The position numbers and the translations under genes were made by a program. The notes below the pieces were generated by a model that made no database searches, was not told where the DNA came from, and saw only the letters and a list, made by a program, of their open reading frames with translations. A stretch of DNA of 30,544 nucleotides from contig CAJNOQ010001543.1 of NCBI GenBank assembly GCA_905250885.1, forward strand, positions 1-30,544. The letters run 5' to 3'. Source of the stretch: Didymodactylos carnosus. Taxonomy: Eukaryota > Rotifera > Eurotatoria > Philodinida > Philodinidae. Shown piece after piece: positions 11,071-22,600 of the stretch. Every line of letters begins with the position of its first letter. Positions within the stretch are counted from its first letter, which is position 1.

Positions 11071-11943
11071 AGATCATTTTTTTGCTTTTGCTGCGATTTA
11101 TACTTGAAATGTTAAAAAAAATCAAGTTCAAATTCAAATGACTTGTTTAGTATTTGAAGTATACTGCTGCAGAAAATTCACTTTAATTTCATAGCACTAA
11201 GCACACTAGCTGCTTAGCAGCAGCATCTACTATCCTCGCGATGTTGTGCAATGCTCAGCTCATTTATTGGTTTTTGATCTTTTTTAAATTGAATTCTGAT
11301 TATTTGATAACACAGTTTTAGTATGACATTCAGAATTCAAAAGAAAGTTGCTCTGATTCAGAAGATTAGGGTCAGAAGGGAGCCTTTCTAATTACTGTCA
11401 GTGCGTTTTTAACTTGAGCGTTATGTTTATAGGACTTTAGTTAGTTTGATGACAAGATTTGCGGTCGAAGCTTCACGTAAGCGTCCTTTCGAAGCTGGGT
11501 TGAAGTGAGTCAGAACGGCGCGGATCATAGCAGCGTATAAAAGAGAAAATTACCTACTGGAGAATTCTCTCCAAAAAATGTGTTATAAGACTTACTCTTG
11601 AGAAGTGCGATCGCTTCTCTTACTCTTTTTTCGGCTCTACAGAATTTTGTTCACGAAATAAGTACATTTTTTCATCTCAATTCACATTTTTTTTATGATG
11701 TTCTGTTTGTTGATTTTCCTTTTTAAGAAATTTATGTTATTTTTATTTTTAAATTCTTGTATCCTGTTTTGATGTGATTTATCCAATGAATTGAAATATT
11801 TTTACACGGTTTACAACCCAGCGACTCTTTTTCTACACTAAAAAGAGACCAGCGTCTTTGAGCAATATAATCCATGCTAATCCATGTTTTTATTCATCTC
11901 TTGCGTATCAGTCAAATAGCTGACGATACATGAAGACATTATT
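11071..11943. other. Intergenic; GC-richer TATA-containing block
   Basis: Bases about 11460-11545 are clearly less AT-rich than their surroundings, contain two GAAGCT words, and end in TATAAAAG (11534-11541). About 60-80 bp later comes a small hairpin, GAGAAG-TGCGATCG-CTTCTC. The arrangement is promoter- or LTR-like, but there is no downstream gene to support it. The rest is unremarkable. Confidence 0.3.
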
Positions 11944-12009
11944 ATCATATCTCGAAAAGAATTTTAGCTATCCGCAAAAAAAATTAACATATCAGCAGAT
12001 GCGACCAAC
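11944..12009 (+). repeat. Left member of a 66-bp inverted pair
   Basis: Bases 11944-12009 match the reverse complement of 14807-14872 at 58 of 66 positions with no gaps. The best part is the core CTCGAAAAGA-TTTTAGCTATCCGC. They could be terminal repeats of a decayed element of about 2.9 kb, or two MITE copies in opposite orientation. No transposase was found between them and no target-site duplication is evident. Confidence 0.75.
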
Positions 12010-13771
12010 ACATATATCGCACATATGACTTATTAGAAACAAGTTATCAGCAGAGTTTCTCAGAAAACCAATGTCAGTTTTCCGTAAAATCATAATATGT
12101 CAGAAAGGCAACAGTTTTGAGTCTAGTCTAATACTTCATTCGAAAGAGAACAATTTTCTCTATTAAATAAAATAATAAAGATTTAATCTGAAATTGTTAG
12201 TCTTTTTTTTCGGCAGAAAATCATCATTTTTTCAAAAACCGATCTAATATCTGACTCTAGAGTACTATTTCAAAAATTAAAATAATTAGTTTTGTAGCCC
12301 GTAATGTCAGCTTAATTTAAGAGTAAATCTATTCAGAATAAATACTTCAAAGATGAAAAATCTAATTTTCACTAAGGGAGAGCGAAAAGTCAGGAGTGGG
12401 TGACCAGTGTCACTGCCATAACACAAGAACCAGACGTTTAAAAACAAAATCTAATTAAGGTACTTCTTATCTATTAATGACCTATCTACTCTGAAAGTTT
12501 CAAACGAATCCAAATTTTCTCGCTTCTCACGTTAGATCGGGCACTACCTTGACCTACTCTTAGCAGGCCTAGTAGCAGTTTAACTGTTAGTAACAGATAT
12601 TCAAATAAATTCTATTTCATTCAGATAGCCAGTTGTATTGAATTTTGGACGTGTTTTGGGTGAATGATGAATTATCTAATTTTTACATATCTAACAAAAA
12701 CATTAGCTGTTGAGAATTCACTGGTTAAATAAGAATTATTAATGCTCTTTAATAATGCTACATTGCCTATTTGATACGTGTTTTAATATTGATTTTAATT
12801 TAGAATAAGAAATAACTATCATTTGTTAAACATTCAACACATTTACATTGTATGTTATTTTTCATACATTGTGTTAGTTAATAGAAGATTACTTTATTAT
12901 TGTCGGAAAAACGATTGAATGAATAAAAGTATTTTATCGGTCTATTCCCACTCAACACGACTAATTTGATAAATAAATAAATCCTTTTAAATTAACTATT
13001 TTTGATAAAATTGAGTGTTGTTCAATTGTGAATAATAAGTCAACGATAAAAATGATCCTGATTTTAGAAAAAAAAATTTTCGACATAAATCGTCTTTGAA
13101 AACTTTTTTCTTTTTTCAACAACAGAATCGATCGCCATTCTATAAGATCTCTAAGTCAAAGTTTTCTGCTGACTTCTATATATGTTCTCACTATTCTTTT
13201 ATAATCTTATATATTATTGTACATAAATGCAGTACAGAAAAAAACGTAATGTCTAATGCTTCAATCTTTGTTTAGTCTCTCGGTAAAACTAATTTCCTCC
13301 CTTCACATTTCCTTTGTTGTTTTAATATCAATCGAGCGACCGACAACGTTAGTAAATCTAATGGTGTGAACACAAGTGTATTCTTTTAACTCATATTTAC
13401 ATGTACAAAGCCATTGTGTATTTTCTTCTGAAGGAAAGTTTAACATACAATCTGTCATTTTTACAGGATCAAAACCTATTACCGACCAATGTAAGGCATG
13501 TTTAAATTACTAAAACGAGATTTGGTGAGAATAAGAAACACACTGCATCGCCATCGTTTGTTATAAGTACGCACCGAAACTAATCGAAACCAACTAAAAA
13601 TTGTGTTATGAACTGACAATGTTTTACATGTTTCTTGATTATGTTGGTGTATTCCTTATATCAAGAAAAACAAGGTAAAAGATTACTGTGAGTATTATCT
13701 CAATATTAACTTAGTTGTGCACGTGTAAAAAAAGAAACTGAAGTGACTGATTTTCTCTACGTTATGCATTG
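12010..13771. other. Interior of the 66-bp pair, no gene seen
   Basis: Most is AT-rich. About 12360-12600 is a GC-richer patch with several closely spaced complementary words, suggestive of a transposon remnant, but no open frame survives. Bases 13600-13771 carry nothing recognised. Confidence 0.35.
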
Positions 13772-13814
13772 TTGAACTCAATTGAGTTCAATTCACAATA
13801 ATTAATTATTGTGA
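13772..13814. repeat. Two adjacent perfect palindromes (20 and 22 bp)
   Basis: Bases 13772-13791 form a perfect 20-bp palindrome (TTGAACTCAATTGAGTTCAA). Bases 13793-13814 form a perfect 22-bp palindrome whose core is CACAATAATTAATTATTGTG. Only one base separates them. The second centres on ATAATTAATTAT, which contains back-to-back TAAT half-sites of the kind bound by homeodomain dimers. Whether they act as regulatory sites, form a cruciform or are chance cannot be decided here. Confidence 0.8.
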
Positions 13815-14130
13815 GTGCAGAGCGTTTTAATTTGTTCAGAGACTCTTCGCCTTATTCATTGTGTGTTCTAACAAATGCCTTTTACACTGTTTTACATTAC
13901 AAATTCTAATACCATTTTAACACCGATTCTAAACACCATTTTCTATTTGCTTCTATGAATAATAATAAAATCATAAACTATTGTTTCTTTCATGTGCATC
14001 TACTAGATTGTTTTAGTATTATCATTTGGTATAAAGGGGAAAAGAAAATATCACATGAGACTGCGTCATGGTACTTTACGAAGAAGTCTAGATAAAGGTT
14101 TATACCAGTAGTTTTTTTGGTATATCGAGA
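13815..14130. other. Intergenic, nothing recognised
   Basis: AT-rich sequence. The minus-strand open frame that crosses 13990-14328 runs through the next inverted-repeat element and is not supported as a gene. Confidence 0.4.
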
Positions 14131-14410
14131 CTTGGACGCCGACATTTGGGTGCCCGTCATTTGGGCGCAACGACAGTTGAGATTTAAAGGCGCTAGTGTG
14201 TGTAGGGGTGAGGGTGAGTATCGATGAAGACTAAACAAAAAGTGATTACAGTTGGATATGAGTAATATAGAAAAAGCTCTCACACCATACCAAGTTTGTT
14301 TAAAGAAAATTTTATCGTTACGCATCATACTTTAATAAATGCACTCTTCCTGAATGCTTTTGTCGTGCATGCGCCCAAATGTCGAGCGCCCAAGTGCTGT
14401 TGCGTTCAAA
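14131..14410. mobile_element. Short inverted-repeat element with CATTTGGGCGC ends
   Basis: The left end (14131-14175) carries GACATTTGGGTGC and GTCATTTGGGCGC in tandem. The right end (about 14361-14410) carries two copies of the reverse complement (GCGCCCAAATGTC at 14371, GCGCCCAAGTGCT at 14386). The ends thus form imperfect inverted repeats of about 45-50 bp around a centre of about 185 bp. The GC-rich motifs stand out against AT-rich flanks. Size and structure suggest a non-autonomous DNA transposon (MITE). It has no coding capacity and its family is unknown. Confidence 0.5.
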
Positions 14411-14806
14411 TATCTGGTAATCGTTGTTTGTATGTACTAAACATATGTGAGATGATTTGAAAAATGTGATAAGATTTCTGATCAAGTCACGGCATTTGAT
14501 ACTGATAGATAGTCCAAAGTGTCATCTACAACATTAATGTTTTCATCTATCGTCCGTCAAGCATGGCACAGGATCTGCTGATACCACCAACAGAGTTTTT
14601 GCTATTCGACTGGAACGTCAGGGATAAATAAAACATGGATAATTAAACGTGGTACATGTTGTGGCAATGATTTTTTTTGTGGAATGAAAACCTATTGTGA
14701 AATTATTTCGTCTACTGAGACTCCCTAGCATCATTCTATACTAATCATTCCGGACGGATGATGACCTCATCTTTGTCTATTCTGTATGCTTGTTTTGCTT
14801 AGAAAC
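14411..14806. other. Intergenic, possible decayed coding patch
   Basis: Around 14560-14640 the sequence is less AT-rich and one plus frame reads HGTGSADTTNRVFAIRLERQ before a stop. It is too short and isolated to call a gene. Confidence 0.3.
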
Positions 14807-14872
14807 GCTGGTCACACCTTCTGATTTGTTAATGTTTTTTGCGGATAGCTAAAAGTCTTTTCGAGATGTGAT
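14807..14872 (-). repeat. Right member of the 66-bp inverted pair
   Basis: Reverse complement of 11944-12009 at 58 of 66 positions. Outside this copy the similarity becomes weak and gapped. An uncertain open frame begins 34 bp further on. Confidence 0.75.
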
Positions 14873-14905
14873 AAAATACAGACTCTTTGAATTATTCACT
14901 GAAAG

Positions 14906-15283
14906 ATGTGTGTCTCTTTTATACATAAAGTTTTTTCCAAATCATTCTCACTGACTTCTATACTCCTAGGAAATTCGATACCATATGTGAAAGACTACGG
15001 ATATGTCGACTCTGTTCCATTCTGTTTGGAACACTTGAAGCTATCTGTCTATATAAAAGAACAAACATGTTTCTATGTCATAATCATCGTATTTTCCGCG
15101 TATCTACCAGCTAGTATTAGGAAAGTGTTTCGAACTTTTCCGCAAAAATATATGGTCAAGTCGTTCTTGACTGGTAAAAATGATCCGTCTGCTATCAGAT
15201 GCTGTTCAGAAAATATTTTTCGCAACCCTTTGAAACAGATTGTAATACAAAAACTTTCGTCTGTGCAGACAAAAGATCTATAG
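14906..15283 (+). CDS. Uncharacterised ORF, doubtful
   Basis: An ATG-initiated frame of 125 codons, longer than expected by chance in such AT-rich DNA. The segment is locally less AT-rich, and the opposite strand is also open over much of it, so the openness may simply reflect composition. The translation has no signal peptide, domain or motif I recognise; it contains Cys, Pro and Gly in protein-like proportion. No introns or neighbouring exons are evident. It lies just outside one copy of the 66-bp inverted repeat, so it could be part of a mobile element. Confidence 0.18.
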   Translation: MCVSFIHKVFSKSFSLTSILLGNSIPYVKDYGYVDSVPFCLEHLKLSVYIKEQTCFYVIIIVFSAYLPASIRKVFRTFPQKYMVKSFLTGKNDPSAIRCCSENIFRNPLKQIVIQKLSSVQTKDL

Positions 15284-16563
15284 TATAGACCATAGTACTG
15301 CACGGTTCAGATTTATAAAAAAAACCTGAAAAACAGGTGAAACTACCTACTATGGTATTCTGAATTCTAAAGCAGAAGTGGAGAACTGAAAACATGATTT
15401 AAACAAGCAAAGTGGCATTTTACTCTCTTAATTGATCCTCCTTTCAATACAGATATATTTCAAGCGTATTATTTTAATGATGGTGTTCTTCTAACCCACA
15501 TCTTATTTTTGTATTTACTTTCATTTTTCTTTTTATCAAAAAAAAACACAAAAAAAAGAAATCCAACAACGAGAGAGACAAAAACAAGCTAACAAAAAAA
15601 TAGGCGATCCTCTCTCATTTTTATCTTTTTATTTCATCTTTCACTCACTCAAACGCGAACAAATAAACAGACAACAATATCGGAAACACGAAAAGAGAAG
15701 AAAAGAAAGCAAGCACACGTACAAATGAAGACACACACACACACATGGCATTTATGCAAAGAGTTTCAAAAAAAAGATGAAAAAAAACCAAAATGATAGA
15801 GTCTAAAAACAATGTTTATCTTTCTTTCGTTTTCTATGGCACACATCGACGAATGATGATTGATGATGAGGGCACTTCTTCTATCTAAGAACTACACCTT
15901 TTTTTTATCAGCAACACATTTAAAAAAAAGATTTGTAGAATGCCTAAACAAACACACTTCAAAATAAAAACAAACTTTTCAGAAAATACAAAAAAAACTT
16001 AACAACAACAACGAATAACAACAATAAGAAGGTTCTTTCCTTTTTTTCAAAAAAAGACCATTTAGCAAAAAAAAAAGAAGAAATGCTGAGACAATATAGT
16101 CGTGCCTCATTCTCTTCCGTGTGTATGTGTGTTTCAAATAATGTACAAAAAAAAAGAGAAGAAACAAATTTGTCATGCGAGCGCAAGCACGACTTTTTTT
16201 TTTTTTATACAAAAGAGCGAAATTAACCAACAAACAATCCCATGCGAAGAAAAAAAAGACCAAGAAAACAAAATTTGAACTATTTGAAAATACATCCGTC
16301 TAACAAGAAACTATAGTTCATGGTGTGTATTGTTCTTTCGTCAAATAACGTTTTGTTTGTAACAAAAACGAGACAAAACAAAAAAAAAAGAATAGAGAAA
16401 GAGAGAGAAATAAACCACACTGTTACACATCGTGTATGTATAATATTTTGTCGTAACAAACATTTCCGAATGAATATGAGATGAGATGACGTTAATATTC
16501 TAAAAATATAAAGTTAATATTAGATAAGATAGACAAAATTTAACTTTGAAATATTCATTAAAG
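15284..16563. other. A-rich low-complexity DNA downstream of the RBMS-like gene
   Basis: Long A-rich tracts with short CA and GA repeats (for example CA at 15731-15744). Open frames on the minus strand at 15959-16263 are Phe/Leu/Lys-rich translations of these runs and are rejected as genes. The segment begins beyond the probable poly(A) signal of the minus-strand gene, so it is presumed intergenic. Confidence 0.5.
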
Positions 16564-16569
16564 TTTATT
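16564..16569 (-). terminator. Probable polyadenylation signal (AATAAA)
   Basis: The minus strand reads AAAATAAAC here, about 75 bases after the stop codon of the RBMS-like gene. Position and match to the canonical hexamer make it the best candidate for the 3' end of that transcript. Confidence 0.5.
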
Positions 16570-16643
16570 TTATGTCTAGTCTAAATAATTAATATTTTAT
16601 ACTTACATTCATACATACACAGAACTGACACCATGATTTTAAT

Positions 16644-19600
16644 TTATGCAACACCGGTCTCATGAGTGTGAATTAAATCAGATGGATGATGATATTCCTA
16701 GATAAAAAACATCTACAAAATATTAATTGAGATAATACTGGTATTAAAAAAAAAACACATACGGGTTGTATAAGTGAAAGATCTTGTGCTTGCATAAATA
16801 AATGTGGATGCTGTTGCGTCATAACACATGTGATAGGTAACTGATGTACAGAGCCATGTGCTCCAGGTCCGGTTATTTGTAATCCTTGTTGAATCATATG
16901 CGGTAGGAGATAAGATGGATCCGTATGATTATTAACTTGTTGTACTTGTGTAGGAAGAACATAAGATGGTATACTATTATATACATTAATGGGTGGTCTT
17001 AAATGTTGTGGAAACATAGCGGCTGTTGTTGCTTGAATTGGATAAGCATGTTGTTGAAGAATAGCTGGGGCATATTGAGATGGATCAATTGCTTGATTAT
17101 AAATTGGTACACCACTTTTCATATCCTAAAAATGATACGAAAAAATTATTTAATAACAAAAATTTTTTAAATATAGTACATCTTTCTATACCTCTATGCC
17201 ATTTTTAAACATTTTCTTATTTTTATTACTTGCATCAGCAAATTTGACATGGACAAGTTTCTCTGGAAAATCTAAAATAAAATATATAAATAGAAGAATA
17301 TTTTTAAATAAGAAAAAATATTTTCATGTTTTTTACCTGGAAATGTTTTATTATGAAATGTATTTATAATTTGTTCACATTCTTGTTTTGTAGTCATTCG
17401 TGCAAATCCGACACCTCTTGAATGTTTTTGTTGATCTCTCAATATTCTTACCGATACAACAGTACCAAATTCACCTAATGCATTACGTAAATGTTGCTCA
17501 TTCATATCTGGATCCAAATTTGCAAAATATAAATTTGTTGTATCCTGTTCTTGTTGCTGAGATGACATTAAAATTTAGAAAAAAAAAAAAACGATCGACA
17601 AACAAAAATGATTTCTGAAATAATGTATCATTAATAAATAAACTAATTTTAGATTTTTACTTCTAAATTTATGATGACATAAAAATGAGAAACTAAACCA
17701 TTTCTTACTTTAGCCAATTGAGCTGTAAATCCTTTTTTTTGCAATTGAGCTATGGCATTTTGCGCTGCTTCATGTGTTTCAAAATCGATAAATCCAAATC
17801 CTTTACATTTATTTGTTGTTTTATCAATAATAGCTTTCATCGATTTCACTTTTCCACATCTACGAGAAATAAAAAAACAAAAAATATATTAAAAGTGGTT
17901 ATTATTTAATTTTTCTAGATATGACTACTATTTATTACCCTTCGACAAGTAATGCTAAATCATTATCTGAATATTCTGGTGGTAAATTTTTAATGTACAA
18001 ATTCGTCTCACTTAAATGTTGTGGTGATTGTTGTGATTGATTACTATTCAAATGATTACCATTATAACGATCAGGATATATATTCTGCTGAGTATTGGCT
18101 TGTTGCTAAATAGAAAAATTGAAAAAAAAAAATTAATTAAGTATGAACATTATCAAGGTCTTATAATAGACCCCTATAATGTCATAATATTATTTATTAT
18201 ATGAGTGTTGTTGTTTATATATTATTGTTTGTTATAAACAACAAGCGATGATATACTAATTCTTTCTTTCTTTTAGTGAAATATTGACAAGTAAATAACA
18301 TGTACAAAAATGCACTTTCTGGTGTAAACACACATACACACACATTTTATTCCAAGCACGAAAAGTTATATGTTATTAATAATAATAATAATAATAATAA
18401 TAATCATTTTTTATATATTCACAGTAGTGAACTTATAAAAAAAATGATACTAAACATTCCGATTTATTATCAGTTTTTTATTTTTTATTTTATTCATTTT
18501 TCATCTATTATTACACAAATAATTCTCATATTTCAACTTCAAATATATATGATGTTTATAGTGAATTTCAAATTTGTTCTTTTATCGATTATTACATTAT
18601 TAAATGATGATTATATTGTGTAGAATACATGACACAGTTAGTCGACTGTAAACAACAATCGAAGTTCTAAATAACTTATTTCTATAAACTAAAGGGCAAA
18701 AGAAAATCAATAAGTATTGTTTTGGGAATATTATCGAGGTATTGTTTGAGGCAAAGGCATTTATATATTCTTAAAAAGTCTGCTTAACTACCAAATTTTA
18801 CCCTCAGTTGATCTAATTACATTACCCATCAGAAAATCGCATTTTATCTAACTAACCGAGTCATCAAACGTTTTATCTCTCTCTATTTTGATGAATTTCT
18901 TTGTAAAATTATTGTTGATGTGACTATTAGATGTACACTGTCGAAGATAGTATTCCTAATTTAAAAAGACATTTTCTTGATCTCTTAGTACTAGACGTGA
19001 TCAATCAAAAAACTAACAAAACAAACCAACTATCTGATTGAGAAGATTTGAGACTTAGTCGATAATCAAAGTTTTTTTAGTATAGATTATGGGAAAAATG
19101 AATATGTTCTATTTAAATCATATTATTTGAACTAAAAATTTGTATTAGTTCAGCAATTGAAACGATACTTTATAAACAGTATACTATTTCTACACAAACA
19201 CTAATTGTTCACATGTTTTTCTACTCAATGACAATATCATAACTAGAGAAGAATCAATTTTATGTGAATGTCAAAACATAGATGACTATACTAACCGTTA
19301 GCACTAAATTTGCTTCATATAGATCAGGTATAGTAACCAATTGAGATGTTACTGTCTGATGTTGATTCGATGTAGCAGAATTCCAGTCCATTAATCCAAC
19401 TAACACAACATCACAATCCATTTACTCAACCATAAACAAGTACACATATGCACACACACACATACACACATAGACAAAGATGACAGGAAATATTATTTTT
19501 TTTAGAATATACACAAAAACAAAAAAATTTTCACGCCAAAATGATTATTACTCAGAAAAAAAATAAAATAATATGATAATATCTAAAGAGAAGAAAATAT

Positions 19601-22600
19601 AGAGTCAATAGTCATACAGCCACGTATTGGCAAAATCTACTTAAACATATTTAGTAAAAAAAATACATAAACGAAGCAGTACTTTTCTTCTTCTTCTTTT
19701 CTTTTATATTCTTTAGCATTAATTCGAATCTAAACATTGCAGCGCAGGATCTAACTGCTGATTCTTACTTTTCTTTTCTTTTATTTATGATACGTGGAAA
19801 AGAGGAATGTTACGATATTGAGGAAAAAAAAGAAATTTGAACATGTATATATATATACACATGCATACAAAGCATAGAAAAAAAGACTATTAGCCAGCCA
19901 CTTTTCTTTTTCGTTTGCTGCTGCCGTTTTTACTATTGTATCTCGCACAAAATATATATTCCGCTACGTATAGTACTTATTATATATATTTGAGCAAAGA
20001 AAAGCAAAAAACGAGTGTATACACTATAATTTTTATGACTGAAAAATAATCATAGTAAAAACTCATCAATATAATAAGCTCTCTATAGGCGATACACAGA
20101 GACAACCTAAATATTTGCTTTACAGCAACTAGTGCATATATATATATATATATACAAAACGGATTCTATTACAAGAAAATAGAAGAAAAAATAATGGTTT
20201 ATAGACATTCACCCTCTATCTTATGTAGTTCTCTATCTCTTTGTGTGCGCATGTGTCACATATATCTGTGGTTGTTTGTTTTAACCAGAAATTGATCGAT
20301 TTTATCTATTATTAATGAGTAGGATATTGAGTTCGAGAAAAACAAATGAGGTTTGTTTTTTTGTTGTATTGGGTATTTTAAAACAGCTGATTACCAACAG
20401 TACGGGCAAAAAAAAAGAAGAGAAAAGAAGTTTTTTGCTCTTCAGAGCGATATCTAATGATGATAATGACAGATGTAACTTGACCCTCAGACAACAATAA
20501 CATCCATGCAAACTAGCACTCCTTTCTTTAAAAAAGTAAAAATTATCGAGAAAAAACCTTATAAAATATACATCAGTTTAGATCAATACATATTTACATA
20601 TGAAGCGTTTACGGTTGTATGCAATGGCGGAAGAGGGAACTCTTTATAAAAACATTATATATGTATTTATACAACAACAATAGTAATATATACATTTGAA
20701 ATTAAATCGCCATATTACATATACAATTTCTTCTTCATTCATTCTCCAAGTAAAAAAAGATCAAAAATGAAGAAGCATCAGTTGGTGTTGAAAAAAAAGT
20801 CTATAGTGTGTTGATCGATTCATATCTATTAAGATGAAAAACAGTATAAAATCATGCATACTCGAGGTTTTCTCTTTATATATATGTACATGTATGTTGT
20901 TATTGTTGTTTTATGTTTAAAGAGAGAGAGAAAGAGAGAGAGAAAGAAAAATGTCATTTGTAAACGGTTCTTTTATAGTCAACAATATAAAATTTTCTTG
21001 GACAAGTATATAATGTAGGGTGATCACACATTTAACTAACCGGATCTGATTATTATCTTCTATGTGTTAATTACAGCTGAAGAGATTGGTTTAATTCATA
21101 CTGTGAGCTGAAAAATCGACATGTCATAAACAAAAGAGAAAGAAAAACAATGCTCAAACAGTATCTATATACGAACAAAGACTGGGCGAGTCCGTGACTG
21201 GACTGGAAATTTTTTTGAAAGACTCAGACTCGAATTTAAGTTTTTGTTTCGAGTCCAATCGATTCAAGTTTTTCGATAAATCAACAGCAAAATTTTCAGT
21301 TTTTAAATATCAATATGGGATATACAATAGAAGTTTATTTCTAGAAATTTTTCTGTTGTTGTACGACATAGGAAACAAGAAATATAAATAACGACAGACA
21401 AAAAAGTTTGAAAAAATTATCGGACTCGGTACACCTTCACCCCATCCCACCCCCGGTTTCACCCAACCCTGATATAAACAAATATACTCCACCTATCTCT
21501 ATGAACTCGCTTAACATTATTTAAACAGATACATTTTTTTTAACGATTAGACACTCGACATATAAAAGTGACCACTCTATCCGATAGGCGAACATTTATC
21601 GCAGTATTTCTACAAGTCAAAAAGTACATTATCATCATACTTCTAACTGATTCTAACGTTTTCGGGATATCCTTTCCAACTTATTTAAAACTAGTTCGCG
21701 TAAGCATTTTTTTCTTTTGTTGTTGTATTTTTAGAAAAATGATGTTTTTATTAAAACATGACAGAAATGATGGATGCTTCTTTTGCCTCCTTTATTCGTA
21801 TTTCTTCTTATCAATTAACCATTGCTAAAATGATTTATTTCTCCTAACTAGAATCAATGGACTTAGAAAAGTTTTCATCTGTTTTAGCTTTTACATGCTG
21901 TTTTAACGTAGTAGACTTTTTGTATTATTGTAATTGGCGTCAATATTTAATATACAATTCCTCTGTTTTTCTTTTTGTTGTTTTCTTTAGATATAGAGCA
22001 AATTAAAGAAGAAAAATAATAGTTTTTGAACAACAAACCCAAATTTATCCTATAAAACAATCCATTTTGTTTTCCGTTTCCGAAAAATGAGAAAAAAAAG
22101 AAAGAAAAAAGGAATTATTTTATGAAAAAATGATTCTCTTGTGTTTGTTTCATTGATTAACGAAAGAACTTTTCTACTATGATGTTATCGAGAATTCTTC
22201 GCTCATACAGAAATTTTTATGTAGATTACAGAGAAGAAAAATGTTTCAATTTATGAATTATACAGAGTTGCTATTGAGTGTAGGTGTCAATAATAAAATC
22301 AAAAATCTTAAATTTTGCATATGCAGTCTATCGTTATGCTCAGAGAAAAAAATATTTACGCATCTTTTTTTTCTTACATCTATTTTATTTCCTTTACGAT
22401 TTATTATTATATTTCAATATCAGATTAATGTTCCTAAGTGTGTTTATTCTTTTATCAGAAATAAAAAAATTCATTAGTTTAAATTAAGAAGAATAATAAA
22501 ATTTATACATAATGAAGATTATGAATGTCTGGATGAATTATCTTCAAAATAACTTATCAAAAATTTCTTACTTTTCAAAATCTAGCTTCAATTTTAGAAG

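Larger units (their letters stand above)
19422..21184 (-). other. RBMS-like intron; presumed promoter of the short isoform
   Basis: AT-rich with simple repeats: (AT)n at 20136-20154 and a GA-rich run at 20920-20950. The part next to 19421 should hold the promoter and 5' UTR of the alternative first exon, if that exon is real. Overlapping open frames at 20302-20511 on both strands are not supported. Confidence 0.5.

Noticed and set aside
13990..14328. Minus-strand 112-codon frame
   Set aside because: It crosses the CATTTGGGCGC inverted-repeat end and flanking AT-rich DNA; no domain or splice structure supports it.
15959..16263. Minus-strand frames of 75 and 94 codons
   Set aside because: Poly(T)-derived Phe/Leu/Lys strings in low-complexity DNA.
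16673..16762. Extension of the RBMS-like exon past its GTATGT donor (alternative C-terminus)
   Set aside because: The donor and the next acceptor join in phase to a short final exon with a clean stop; the read-through residues are hydrophobic noise. Intron retention remains possible but unsupported.
17400..17909. Plus-strand frames at 17400-17618 and 17718-17909
   Set aside because: Antisense to the RRM exons.
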